Source of the DNA: Bacillota bacterium
GTDB taxonomy: Bacteria > Bacillota_A > Clostridia > Peptostreptococcales > Anaerovoracaceae
Assembly (NCBI GenBank): GCA_017437925.1
Contig: JAFRWQ010000125.1
Coordinates: forward strand, 1 to 7,201
Direction of reading: 5' to 3'
DNA: 7,201 nt
Below, piece by piece: positions 1-4,901 of this stretch (position 1 is the first letter of the stretch; each line of letters opens with the position of its first letter). The notes below the pieces were generated by a model. It did not search any database. It was not told the DNA's origin and was given only the letters and a program-made list of their open reading frames with translations. A program made the position numbers and the translations under genes.

Positions 1-1618
1 GCTCCATCTCCCACTGGTCGGTGGCTGCGGCTTTGAAGGATGCCAGATCGATATCATTCATGACGCCTCCGGCCGCGAGGACGGCGGTCTTTTCGGGGCA
101 GAGGTCGAAGGCCTTGATGTTGTCCCAGACCGTTGCAGGAGCCTTGCCGAAGAAGCGCTCCCTTTCTTCGGGGCTGTAGTCCTCGAAGATGTTGTTTTCG
201 GCCCTGTAGACCCTGTTTTTCTCGAGGTAGAAGTCCTCTTCGCCGTAGGCCTTGGAGACCGAAGCTTCAAGCTCCTTGGGCGATCTTCCGGCTTCAAGGC
301 AGGCTTTTATTCCGTCCAGCATGGCGTTGAAGCAGCAGGCCAGCACCAGATAGGTGTTGCTCTTGGGGTTGGGGGAGCGCAGTTCGAAGTGGGTGGCCAT
401 GGGGCTGTCTATGCTCCTGATGAGACCCACGAGGACGGACCTGTTCCTGGAGGGGAAGCCCACGCTCCTTCCGAGGCTGCAGGCTATGCATATGGGGGCT
501 TCGTAGCCGGGCTTGAGCCTGTTGAAGGCGTCGTTGGTGCAGTTGATGACGGGGTTTATGACCTCGTAGTTCTTAAGCAGGCCCATCATTGCGCCGAAGC
601 CTATGGGGCTCATGAACTCTTTGCTGTGGCTTACGCTGCTGAAGAGGTTGACCGTCCTTCCGTCCTTAAGCTTTGCGGCCATGCCCATGTGGGTATGCTT
701 GCCGCTTCCCGCCACATCCTCCACCGGCTTTGCCATGAAGGTCACGTCGAGGCTGTTCCTTCTGAAGGTGTCCCTTACTATGTAGCGGGCTATGCTGTCG
801 TTGTCCGAGGTCTGCATGGGGTCGGAGTATCTCCAGTCGATCTCCAGCTGCTCCATGACGTGGTCGAAATCGCCGTCCTTTAAGAGCTCGGACTTGATGC
901 CTCCCACTTCCTTGTGGCCCATCTCCACCTTAAGGCCGTAGCAGTTTAGCATGCAGACGGTCTGCTCGAGGGCGGTGCGCACGGGGCCCATGGTCCTCTT
1001 CCAGTACTGCTCCTTGAGCTCCTGTGAGGTGTGCATCTTCTCCCTGTCGGCCACGTTGTGAGGGGTCTTGACGTAGAACTCCAGTTCCGTCGCCGTAGTC
1101 ATAACTATGTCTTCTATGTCGTCCGCGCTGTCAAAGGGCAGGTATTTGAGCACATAGGGGTTTTCATTTATGAGGCGGGGGAGTTCGGCCTTGACCCTCT
1201 CCACCGCTTTTTCGAGTATGACGCGGGATCCCACGCTGGTCACGTCGTTGTGGACCAGGTAGGCGGGTATCCTCAGGGTTCCCACGGGAAGGCCGTTCTC
1301 GTCGTCGGGGTTGCGGAAATTGTAGTCGACGAACCAGTTGACCGCGGTGTCGGGCTTCATGTCGACCTTGGCGTTGGAGATGTCCGCGATGCCCGGAAGC
1401 AGCACCGATGAACCGTCGGTCTGGACTCCCGTATGCATGAAGCCGTCGAAATCCTTCATCATCTCCTGCACAGGGATCTTCTCGTCGGTGTCGCGTCCGT
1501 AGATATCGAGACCGACCATGGAAACGAAGCGTATCTCGGGGTGGGAGGACAGTATCTGCTGCATGTCCTTTGCGTTGTGCTTTTCGGGCGGGATAGTGAA
1601 TACCATCTTTTCGTACAT
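1..1618 (-). CDS. glnA: Glutamine synthetase, long form (C-terminus beyond the window)
   Basis: Glutamine synthetase makes glutamine from glutamate, ammonia and ATP in the cytoplasm, the main entry of ammonia into metabolism. The frame is open from ATG at 1618 to the left edge, giving 539 residues without a stop. Family landmarks appear in order: the beta-grasp DGSS loop (68-71); ELEFY (178-182) with two likely metal-binding glutamates; HKEV with E237; the ATP-site signature KPVEDVAGSGKHTH (297-310); RLKPGYEAP with the likely catalytic E373; and HFELRSPNP (E412, R414). GYEAP and the ELRSPNP block resemble type I enzymes more than type III. At 539 residues and still open it exceeds ordinary GSI/GSII (about 440-470) and has extra sequence between the DGSS loop and ELEFY. 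The start is supported by GAGGTGAC five bases upstream. It is divergent from the lipoprotein gene and has its own promoter. A glutamine-synthetase-like ligase with another amine substrate is not excluded. Confidence 0.93.
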   Translation of the reverse strand, partial: MYEKMVFTIPPEKHNAKDMQQILSSHPEIRFVSMVGLDIYGRDTDEKIPVQEMMKDFDGFMHTGVQTDGSSVLLPGIADISNAKVDMKPDTAVNWFVDYNFRNPDDENGLPVGTLRIPAYLVHNDVTSVGSRVILEKAVERVKAELPRLINENPYVLKYLPFDSADDIEDIVMTTATELEFYVKTPHNVADREKMHTSQELKEQYWKRTMGPVRTALEQTVCMLNCYGLKVEMGHKEVGGIKSELLKDGDFDHVMEQLEIDWRYSDPMQTSDNDSIARYIVRDTFRRNSLDVTFMAKPVEDVAGSGKHTHMGMAAKLKDGRTVNLFSSVSHSKEFMSPIGFGAMMGLLKNYEVINPVINCTNDAFNRLKPGYEAPICIACSLGRSVGFPSRNRSVLVGLIRSIDSPMATHFELRSPNPKSNTYLVLACCFNAMLDGIKACLEAGRSPKELEASVSKAYGEEDFYLEKNRVYRAENNIFEDYSPEERERFFGKAPATVWDNIKAFDLCPEKTAVLAAGGVMNDIDLASFKAAATDQWEME

Positions 1619-1623
1619 CTTTT

Positions 1624-1631
1624 GTCACCTC
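1624..1631 (-). promoter_or_regulatory. Ribosome binding site of glnA
   Basis: Read on the minus strand this is GAGGTGAC, five bases (AAAAG) before the ATG at 1618. It fixes that ATG as the start. No other in-frame ATG lies between it and the predicted transcription start. Confidence 0.8.
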
Positions 1632-1636
1632 GCTTT

Positions 1637-1652
1637 CGGCCGCCGCGGGCCG
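1637..1652 (-). other. GC-rich hairpin in the glnA leader
   Basis: On the minus strand CGGCC and GGCCG form a 5-bp stem around a six-base loop. It lies between the predicted transcription start (near 1669) and the ribosome binding site. It has no T-run after it, so it is not a terminator. It could shield the 5' end or affect ribosome access; that role is inference. Confidence 0.4.
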
Positions 1653-1675
1653 TACCGTGCGTAAATATGGCAAAT

Positions 1676-1704
1676 AATATACACGAACGGTATGATAAAT
1701 TCAA
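1676..1704 (-). promoter_or_regulatory. Promoter of glnA (sigma-A type)
   Basis: On the minus strand TTGAAT (1704-1699) is separated by exactly 17 bases from TATATT (1681-1676), a 4/6 and a 5/6 match to the vegetative consensus. Transcription would start near 1669, giving a leader of about 50 bases. Two copies of TATGATAA (plus-strand reading, 1691-1698 and 1710-1717) bracket the -35 box and are candidate operator sites. Confidence 0.65.
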
Positions 1705-1717
1705 GGGTATATGATAA
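1691..1717. repeat. Direct repeat TATGATAA around the glnA -35
   Basis: Two identical 8-bp copies, at 1691-1698 and 1710-1717 on the plus strand, begin 19 bp apart. The -35 hexamer (1699-1704) directly abuts the first copy and lies between the two. This is a plausible pair of regulator sites, but chance recurrence in AT-rich DNA is possible. Confidence 0.4.
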
Positions 1718-1746
1718 TCGTATGGTTAGGCAGCACCAAAAAATAT

Positions 1747-1780
1747 GAGAGAACATGTTGCGCCGCGACAATTGTCTCTT
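1747..1780. repeat. Imperfect inverted repeat between the glnA and yerB promoters
   Basis: The outer arms GAGAGA (1747-1752) and TCTCTT (1775-1780) pair, with one G-T wobble. The inner arms TGTTGC (1756-1761) and GCGACA (1765-1770) pair around a three-base loop with one wobble, and small bulges lie between the two stems. It contains the perfect palindromes AACATGTT (1752-1759) and GACAATTGTC (1767-1776). No T-run follows on either strand, so it is not a terminator. It lies upstream of both divergent promoters, which suits a regulator site. Confidence 0.4.
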
Positions 1781-1818
1781 CGCCGGACTTTATGAAGGGT
1801 CGTAATGGACGGCCCCAC

Positions 1819-1848
1819 TTGAGTTGAATCGCCCGTTTGTGCTATAAT
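1819..1848 (+). promoter_or_regulatory. Promoter of the yerB-like gene, extended -10
   Basis: A consensus TATAAT lies at 1843-1848, preceded by TGC to give an extended -10 (TGnTATAAT). The best-spaced -35 is TTGAGT at 1819-1824, with an 18-base spacer. TTGAAT at 1824-1829 is a slightly different hexamer but only 13 bases away. Transcription would begin near 1855. Confidence 0.65.
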
Positions 1849-1857
1849 CTCATTTAA

Positions 1858-1870
1858 GGATCGAAGATCC
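1858..1870 (+). other. Small hairpin at the 5' end of the yerB transcript
   Basis: GGATC and GATCC form a 5-bp stem with loop GAA. It starts about three bases after the predicted transcription start and ends two bases before the AAGGGG ribosome binding site (1872-1877). It could stabilise the mRNA 5' end; the function is inferred. Confidence 0.4.
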
Positions 1871-1871
1871 G

Positions 1872-1877
1872 AAGGGG
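1872..1877 (+). promoter_or_regulatory. Ribosome binding site of the yerB-like gene
   Basis: AAGGGG lies seven bases before the ATG at 1885 and supports that start codon. Confidence 0.7.
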
Positions 1878-1884
1878 TAAAGAT

Positions 1885-3066
1885 ATGAGAATAAAACACA
1901 TTAAGGCTTTAAGAATGCTCGCTCTCCTGCTGGCGCTCATCATGGCTCTGGCAGCCTGCGGGTCAAAGAAAGAGGAGCCCTTCGAGCCGGAGGCCCCGGC
2001 TCCGCAGGAACCCGAGATAGTGAATCCCAAGAACGACGTTCCCCCGGAGCCGGTAAAGGAGCCGGAACCCGTGAAAGAACCTGAACCGGAGCCCCAGCCC
2101 GAGCCGGAGCCTGAACCTGAACCGGAGCCCGAGACCTTCCCTGATCCTCTCACCGGGCTTCCTCTTGAGACCGACGTCAGTGCCAAAAGGCCCTACGCGG
2201 TCATAATCAACAACCACAAGCAGGCCCAGCCCACCGTGTCCCTCACCAAGGCCAGCATAATCTACGAATATATAGCGGAGGGCGGCATCACCAGGTTCCT
2301 GGCCATATACCAGAACATCGAAGACGTGGGTGAGATCGGTACCGTGCGGTCCGCAAGGCCCTACTACCTTGAGACCTGCCTGGGCTACGACGCCATACTG
2401 GTCCACGCGGGGGGAAGCGACGAGGCCTACGCCGATATCAAAGCCTGGAAGATGGACCACATGGACGGCGTCAGGGGAGCCGGCGACGCGAAGATATTCT
2501 GGCGCGACAGCTACAGAAAATCAAAGAACGGCTATGAGCACAGCCTCATGACCAGCAGCGAAAAGATCCTCAATTACGTCAACAGCACCACCATGCGCAA
2601 AGAGCACAAGGAGGGCTACGACAGCGGCCTGCGCTTCGGAGAAGAAGCCGCGACCGGGGACGGGACCGAAGCCGCCAACGTGAAGATAGTCGTCTCCAAT
2701 TACAAGACCGGAAACTTCTACTACGACGAAGAGACCGGGCGCTACGACGTCCACCAGTACGGCGGCCCCATGAAGGAGGGGAGCACCGAGGAGACCCTGA
2801 GCGTAAAGAACCTGCTGGTGCTGCACACCACCACAAGGGTCATAGACGACTACGGCAGGATGAGCTACGCGACCACCGGATCGGGCAGCGGCAACTACTA
2901 CTGCGAAGGTAAGGGCATACCCATCAAGTGGTCCAGAAAGACCAGGAACGACGTCTACGTCTACACCACCGAGGACGGAAAGGAACTGACCCTCATGCCC
3001 GGCAACACCTATATCAGCGTGATAAATCCCAGGGTAAGCAAGGAGACCGCTTCGGCGCCCGAATAG
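1885..3066 (+). CDS. yerB: YerB-family (DUF3048) lipoprotein
   Basis: This 393-residue protein is predicted to be exported and lipid-anchored on the outer face of the membrane. It has a basic start (MRIKHIKALR), a hydrophobic core (about 11-24) and the lipobox LAAC with the lipidation cysteine at 25. A stalk rich in Pro and Glu runs from about 30 to 87, with Glu-Pro dipeptides densest at 54-83. The rest matches the YerB/DUF3048 family as I know it: an N-terminal domain (about 87-230) with PLTGLPL, RPYAVIINNHKQAQP, YEYIAEGGITRFLAIY and GTVRSARPYY, then a C-terminal domain (about 262-385) with NLLVLHTTT and LMPGNTYISVI. The family's molecular function is not established to my knowledge; surface exposure and a cell-envelope role are inferred. 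It is a single-gene unit with its own promoter and a terminator at 3113-3139. Confidence 0.9.
   Translation: MRIKHIKALRMLALLLALIMALAACGSKKEEPFEPEAPAPQEPEIVNPKNDVPPEPVKEPEPVKEPEPEPQPEPEPEPEPEPETFPDPLTGLPLETDVSAKRPYAVIINNHKQAQPTVSLTKASIIYEYIAEGGITRFLAIYQNIEDVGEIGTVRSARPYYLETCLGYDAILVHAGGSDEAYADIKAWKMDHMDGVRGAGDAKIFWRDSYRKSKNGYEHSLMTSSEKILNYVNSTTMRKEHKEGYDSGLRFGEEAATGDGTEAANVKIVVSNYKTGNFYYDEETGRYDVHQYGGPMKEGSTEETLSVKNLLVLHTTTRVIDDYGRMSYATTGSGSGNYYCEGKGIPIKWSRKTRNDVYVYTTEDGKELTLMPGNTYISVINPRVSKETASAPE
2044..2133 (+). repeat. Glu-Pro coding repeat in the lipoprotein stalk
   Basis: This stretch encodes residues 54-83, almost entirely Glu-Pro, Val-Lys-Glu-Pro or Gln-Pro units written with GAG/GAA and CCG/CCC/CCT codons. 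The units are short and near-identical, so the tract could change length by slippage in multiples of the 6-base Glu-Pro unit, which keeps the frame. The encoded stalk would be extended and acidic and could hold the folded domain away from the membrane. Confidence 0.8.
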
Positions 3067-3112
3067 GGACCTTAAGGGGCGATCTCGATCAAAACTTCAT
3101 CACAGGCATAAA

Positions 3113-3139
3113 AAGGGCGGCCCTTAACGGGCCGCCTTT
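3113..3139. terminator. Bidirectional terminator between yerB and abrB
   Basis: GGCGGCCC (3116-3123) pairs perfectly with GGGCCGCC (3129-3136) around the loop TTAAC. A G-T and two A-T pairs extend the stem outward. On the minus strand it is followed by a run of five T, a good intrinsic terminator for the abrB-type gene ending at 3161. On the plus strand TTTGATCTTGCTTTT follows, a weaker tail for the lipoprotein gene. Confidence 0.85.
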
Positions 3140-3160
3140 GATCTTGCTTTTATGTCTAAA

Positions 3161-3406
3161 TTACTCGAGATTCTTGAGCTTCTTCAGGCAGTTCTTGCAG
3201 ATGTTCTTTCCGCCGAACTGTACGATATCGGTGGCGTCATTGCAGAAGACGCACGCGGGCTGATACCTGCGAAGGATGATGTCGTCTCCTTCAACGAAGA
3301 TTGCTATGGGGTCGTTCTCCTTGAGATCGAAGGTGTCCCTCAGTTCCTTGGGGATAACTATCCTGCCAAGCTGATCCAATTTTCTCACGATACCGGTTGC
3401 TGTCAT
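3161..3406 (-). CDS. abrB: AbrB/SpoVT-family transition-state regulator with Cys4 tail
   Basis: This 81-residue protein is a small DNA-binding regulator. Residues 1-48 form the swapped-hairpin AbrB fold, with TGIVRKLDQLGRIVIPKELR closely matching Bacillus AbrB, then a DDIILRRYQP strand. AbrB proteins bind DNA as dimers or tetramers and usually repress stationary-phase genes during growth. The C-terminal part is shorter than in Bacillus AbrB and carries CVFC (C52, C55) and CKNC (C70, C73), which suggests a small zinc-binding knuckle. Similar short AbrB proteins with paired cysteines occur, from memory, in clostridia. The start at 3406 has AGGAGG ten bases upstream and a strong promoter before it. 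It shares a strand with the upstream MFS gene across a 127-base gap. AbrB proteins often control their own genes, so the AT-rich upstream DNA is a plausible target. The DNA targets cannot be read from the sequence. Confidence 0.9.
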   Translation of the reverse strand: MTATGIVRKLDQLGRIVIPKELRDTFDLKENDPIAIFVEGDDIILRRYQPACVFCNDATDIVQFGGKNICKNCLKKLKNLE

Positions 3407-3416
3407 TGTATAACTA

Positions 3417-3422
3417 CCTCCT
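3417..3422 (-). promoter_or_regulatory. Ribosome binding site of abrB
   Basis: On the minus strand this is a perfect AGGAGG, ten bases before the ATG at 3406. It decides the start and suggests strong translation. Confidence 0.85.
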
Positions 3423-3454
3423 GACGAGTATATGATTAAAAAACGTACAATTAC

Positions 3455-3482
3455 ATTATAGCCGGGTTTACATTAAAGTCAA
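3455..3482 (-). promoter_or_regulatory. Promoter of abrB (sigma-A type)
   Basis: On the minus strand TTGACT (3482-3477, 5/6) and a consensus TATAAT (3460-3455) are separated by 16 bases. Transcription would start near 3448, leaving a leader of about 40 bases. The flanking DNA from about 3420 to 3530 is strongly AT-rich compared with the genes around it, in keeping with the AT-rich sites AbrB proteins prefer. Confidence 0.75.
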
Positions 3483-3504
3483 TATAAGTAAAAAAATATT
3501 AAAG

Positions 3505-3522
3505 AAAAATGTACAGTTTTTT
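3505..3522. repeat. Near-palindrome centred on TGTACA upstream of abrB
   Basis: A-run, TGTACA (3510-3515), G, then T-run form a near-palindrome with one extra base in the right arm. A second GTACA occurs at 3435-3439, on the other side of the abrB promoter. It lies about 25 bp upstream of the -35 and could be an operator. It is not a convincing terminator for the MFS gene because the stem is nearly all A-T. Confidence 0.3.
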
Positions 3523-3533
3523 ACGAACACATG

Positions 3534-4724
3534 TTAACTTCGTTCTTTTTTATACCTGGAGACATAGACCAGAACGAGAACGGCGGCAATGCTGACGCCG
3601 GTAAGAGCCAGGGCGAAGGGGCTCATGGGGTTCGACTTGTACATGATCCCGGCGAAGAAGGCTCCGAATATGCTGCCCAGGGCGGTCATGGACTGGAAGA
3701 AGCCCATGATGCGGTTGCTGGTCTCGGGAGTCCCTTTTCCGGCGAACAGGTTCTGGAACATGGTCATCCTGACCGCCGAAAGGACGAAGAACACTATGTA
3801 GCAGGCTGCGAAGGGGATCACGTCCTTCACCACGAAGACCAGCGCCAGGGGTATGACCTGCAGCACCAGAAGAGGCGCTATGCTGACGTTGGTGTCGGTC
3901 TTTCTGACTATCCTGATGGTTATGAGGCTGTTGACCAGGAAGGTCAGGGCCGCTATGACGGCCTTGAATATGCCGTTGTATGCCGATGAGAGTCCCAGCT
4001 GGTCCTTGATGTAGTAGTTGAAGACCTGCTCGTAGGCCGTCTGCCCCACATTCCCTATGGCGACGGTGATGAAGAGGAGGAGGAGGGTGCCGGTCATGAA
4101 GCTTTTTGCCGAGATGAAGACCCCGAAGGGGTTGGCGTCCTTAAAGGTCAGGGGCCTGTCGGGCTTGGCCTTGTAGGGCGTGTCGTCGACGCAAAGGAAG
4201 CGGAAGAAGAGGCCGCAGCCCGCAAGCATGATGACCTGGGTGTAAAATGCGGTCTTGACCGAGATCAGTCCAAGCATTCCGCCTATGAAATAGCCTATGG
4301 CGTTGAACACGTTGTTTACGGTGGAGTAGGCTATGATCTTGGAGCCTCTGGACTCGGGATCGGAGGTGTTGACTATGTAATTGAGGAAGGCCGTGAAGAC
4401 TCCGCCGCAGAATATGCCGGCGAACATGCGTCCCCCTATGACCTGGGCCTCGGTCATGGCGTTACCGAATATGAGCTGGCCGACGGCGTAACCGCAGCTG
4501 CAGATCAGTATGACTGTCCTGGTGGGTATGTAGTCGCAGAGCCTGCCCCAGAAGGGAGCGAAGAGGAAGTATATGGTCTGCATGGCCGCCAGGGCGACTC
4601 CGAACATGGAGCTGTCCAGGCCTCTTTCCACTATAAGGGTGGGAGTGACCGGATGGGCCAGGTTGGCCGCGATCGACATGAGGCATACGCCCACGAGATA
4701 AACTACGAATTTCTTTCTGCTCAT
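3534..4724 (-). CDS. Major facilitator superfamily (MFS) transporter
   Basis: A 396-residue membrane protein with twelve hydrophobic segments, near residues 6-24, 40-59, 70-88, 95-117, 137-155, 159-178, 207-227, 245-270, 279-299, 303-322, 338-361 and 367-388, split 6+6 by a polar loop at about 180-206. The loop after segment 2 carries MFS motif A in altered form (G60-R-L-C-D64 to R69). NAIGYFIGGMLG (141-152) resembles the glycine-rich motif C of drug/H+ antiporters. Efflux is therefore likely, but the substrate is unknown. The frame extends upstream to an ATG at 4802, but the predicted -35 and -10 lie inside that extension. The ATG at 4724 has AGGAAGGAAG nine bases upstream and leads straight into segment 1, so I use it. 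The gene is divergent from murA and has no clear terminator before the abrB promoter, so some read-through is possible. Confidence 0.88.
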   Translation of the reverse strand: MSRKKFVVYLVGVCLMSIAANLAHPVTPTLIVERGLDSSMFGVALAAMQTIYFLFAPFWGRLCDYIPTRTVILICSCGYAVGQLIFGNAMTEAQVIGGRMFAGIFCGGVFTAFLNYIVNTSDPESRGSKIIAYSTVNNVFNAIGYFIGGMLGLISVKTAFYTQVIMLAGCGLFFRFLCVDDTPYKAKPDRPLTFKDANPFGVFISAKSFMTGTLLLLFITVAIGNVGQTAYEQVFNYYIKDQLGLSSAYNGIFKAVIAALTFLVNSLITIRIVRKTDTNVSIAPLLVLQVIPLALVFVVKDVIPFAACYIVFFVLSAVRMTMFQNLFAGKGTPETSNRIMGFFQSMTALGSIFGAFFAGIMYKSNPMSPFALALTGVSIAAVLVLVYVSRYKKERS

Positions 4725-4733
4725 GACAGACGG

Positions 4734-4743
4734 CTTCCTTCCT
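4734..4743 (-). promoter_or_regulatory. Ribosome binding site that sets the MFS start
   Basis: On the minus strand this is AGGAAGGAAG, nine bases before the ATG at 4724. It favours this start over the longer frame opening at 4802, whose ATG lies upstream of the predicted transcription start. Confidence 0.75.
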
Positions 4744-4765
4744 GTCCGTCTCCTTTGAAACGGAC
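4744..4765 (-). other. 5'-end hairpin in the MFS leader
   Basis: On the minus strand GTCCGTTTC and GAGACGGAC (with the two G of GGAG) form a 9-bp stem with one G-T wobble around the four-base loop AAAG. The predicted transcription start is near 4767, so the hairpin would sit at the very 5' end of the mRNA. The ribosome binding site begins at the next base. It could protect the mRNA or regulate ribosome entry. There is no T-run. Confidence 0.55.
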
Positions 4766-4773
4766 CGCAGACC

Positions 4774-4802
4774 AGTATACTACCCCGTCCCGCGGATTTC
4801 AA
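4774..4802 (-). promoter_or_regulatory. Promoter of the MFS gene (sigma-A type)
   Basis: On the minus strand TTGAAA (4802-4797) and TATACT (4779-4774) are exactly 17 bases apart, each close to consensus. Transcription would start near 4767. A GC-rich repeat cluster (4803-4831) directly abuts the upstream side of the -35. Confidence 0.7.
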
Positions 4803-4831
4803 GTGCGGGCTGCGGCAGCCCCCGTGCGGGG
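4803..4831. repeat. Inverted and direct repeats between the MFS and murA promoters
   Basis: GGGCTGC-G-GCAGCCC (4807-4821) is a perfect 7-bp inverted repeat with one central base. GTGCGGG occurs twice, at 4803-4809 and 4824-4830, starting 21 bp apart, about two helical turns. CCCC-GTGC-GGGG (4820-4831) is a further small dyad. This GC-rich block lies between the two divergent -35 boxes and has no T-run on either side. It is a good candidate operator for the MFS gene, murA or both. Confidence 0.5.
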
Positions 4832-4838
4832 AAACATC

Positions 4839-4867
4839 TTGCGCTTGATGTTAATTTATGCTTTAAT
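4839..4867 (+). promoter_or_regulatory. Promoter of murA, extended -10
   Basis: TTTAAT (4862-4867, 5/6) is preceded by TGC to form an extended -10. TTGCGC (4839-4844) is 17 bases upstream as a modest -35. An alternative is TTGATG (4845-4850) with TATTAA (4868-4873), also 17 bases apart. Either choice places the start within a few bases of 4874-4880. Confidence 0.55.
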
Positions 4868-4875
4868 TATTAAAG
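4861..4875. repeat. Perfect 15-bp palindrome over the murA -10
   Basis: CTTTAAT-T-ATTAAAG is a perfect 7-bp inverted repeat with one central base. It covers the -10 box and the region just before the predicted transcription start, where a repressor would block RNA polymerase. Its all-A/T core makes chance symmetry possible. Confidence 0.4.
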
Positions 4876-4891
4876 AGTACTAACGAATTTC

Positions 4892-4897
4892 GGAGGA
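4892..4897 (+). promoter_or_regulatory. Ribosome binding site of murA
   Basis: GGAGGA ends four bases before the ATG at 4902. This strong site supports that start codon. Confidence 0.8.
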
Positions 4898-4901
4898 CCC
4901 G

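Noticed and set aside
389..883. Plus-strand frame of 164 codons
   Set aside because: It is antisense to the glutamine synthetase catalytic core, has no ribosome binding site and no recognisable domain.
1164..1673. Minus-strand frame of 169 codons in a second frame over the glnA N-terminus
   Set aside because: It overlaps the well-supported glnA frame and its product is arginine-rich without a domain. Its first codons lie in the glnA leader.
1746..1780. Possible TnrA/GlnR-type nitrogen box within the inverted repeat
   Set aside because: The TGT...ACA spacing is 15 rather than 17 bases and the inner A and T of TGTNA/TNACA are missing, so it does not fit the consensus.
1745..1795. A 16-codon plus-strand open frame in the glnA/yerB gap
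   Set aside because: There is no ribosome site before it, it lies upstream of the yerB promoter, and it overlaps the inverted repeat. The length is within chance.
1854..2186. Minus-strand frame encoding a Gly-Ser repeat protein
   Set aside because: The Gly-Ser run is just the complement of the Glu-Pro codons of the lipoprotein stalk. It has no ribosome site and covers the yerB promoter and start.
3481..3533. Intrinsic terminator for the MFS gene
   Set aside because: T-runs are present on the minus strand, but the only stems are short and nearly all A-T. No stable GC hairpin precedes them.
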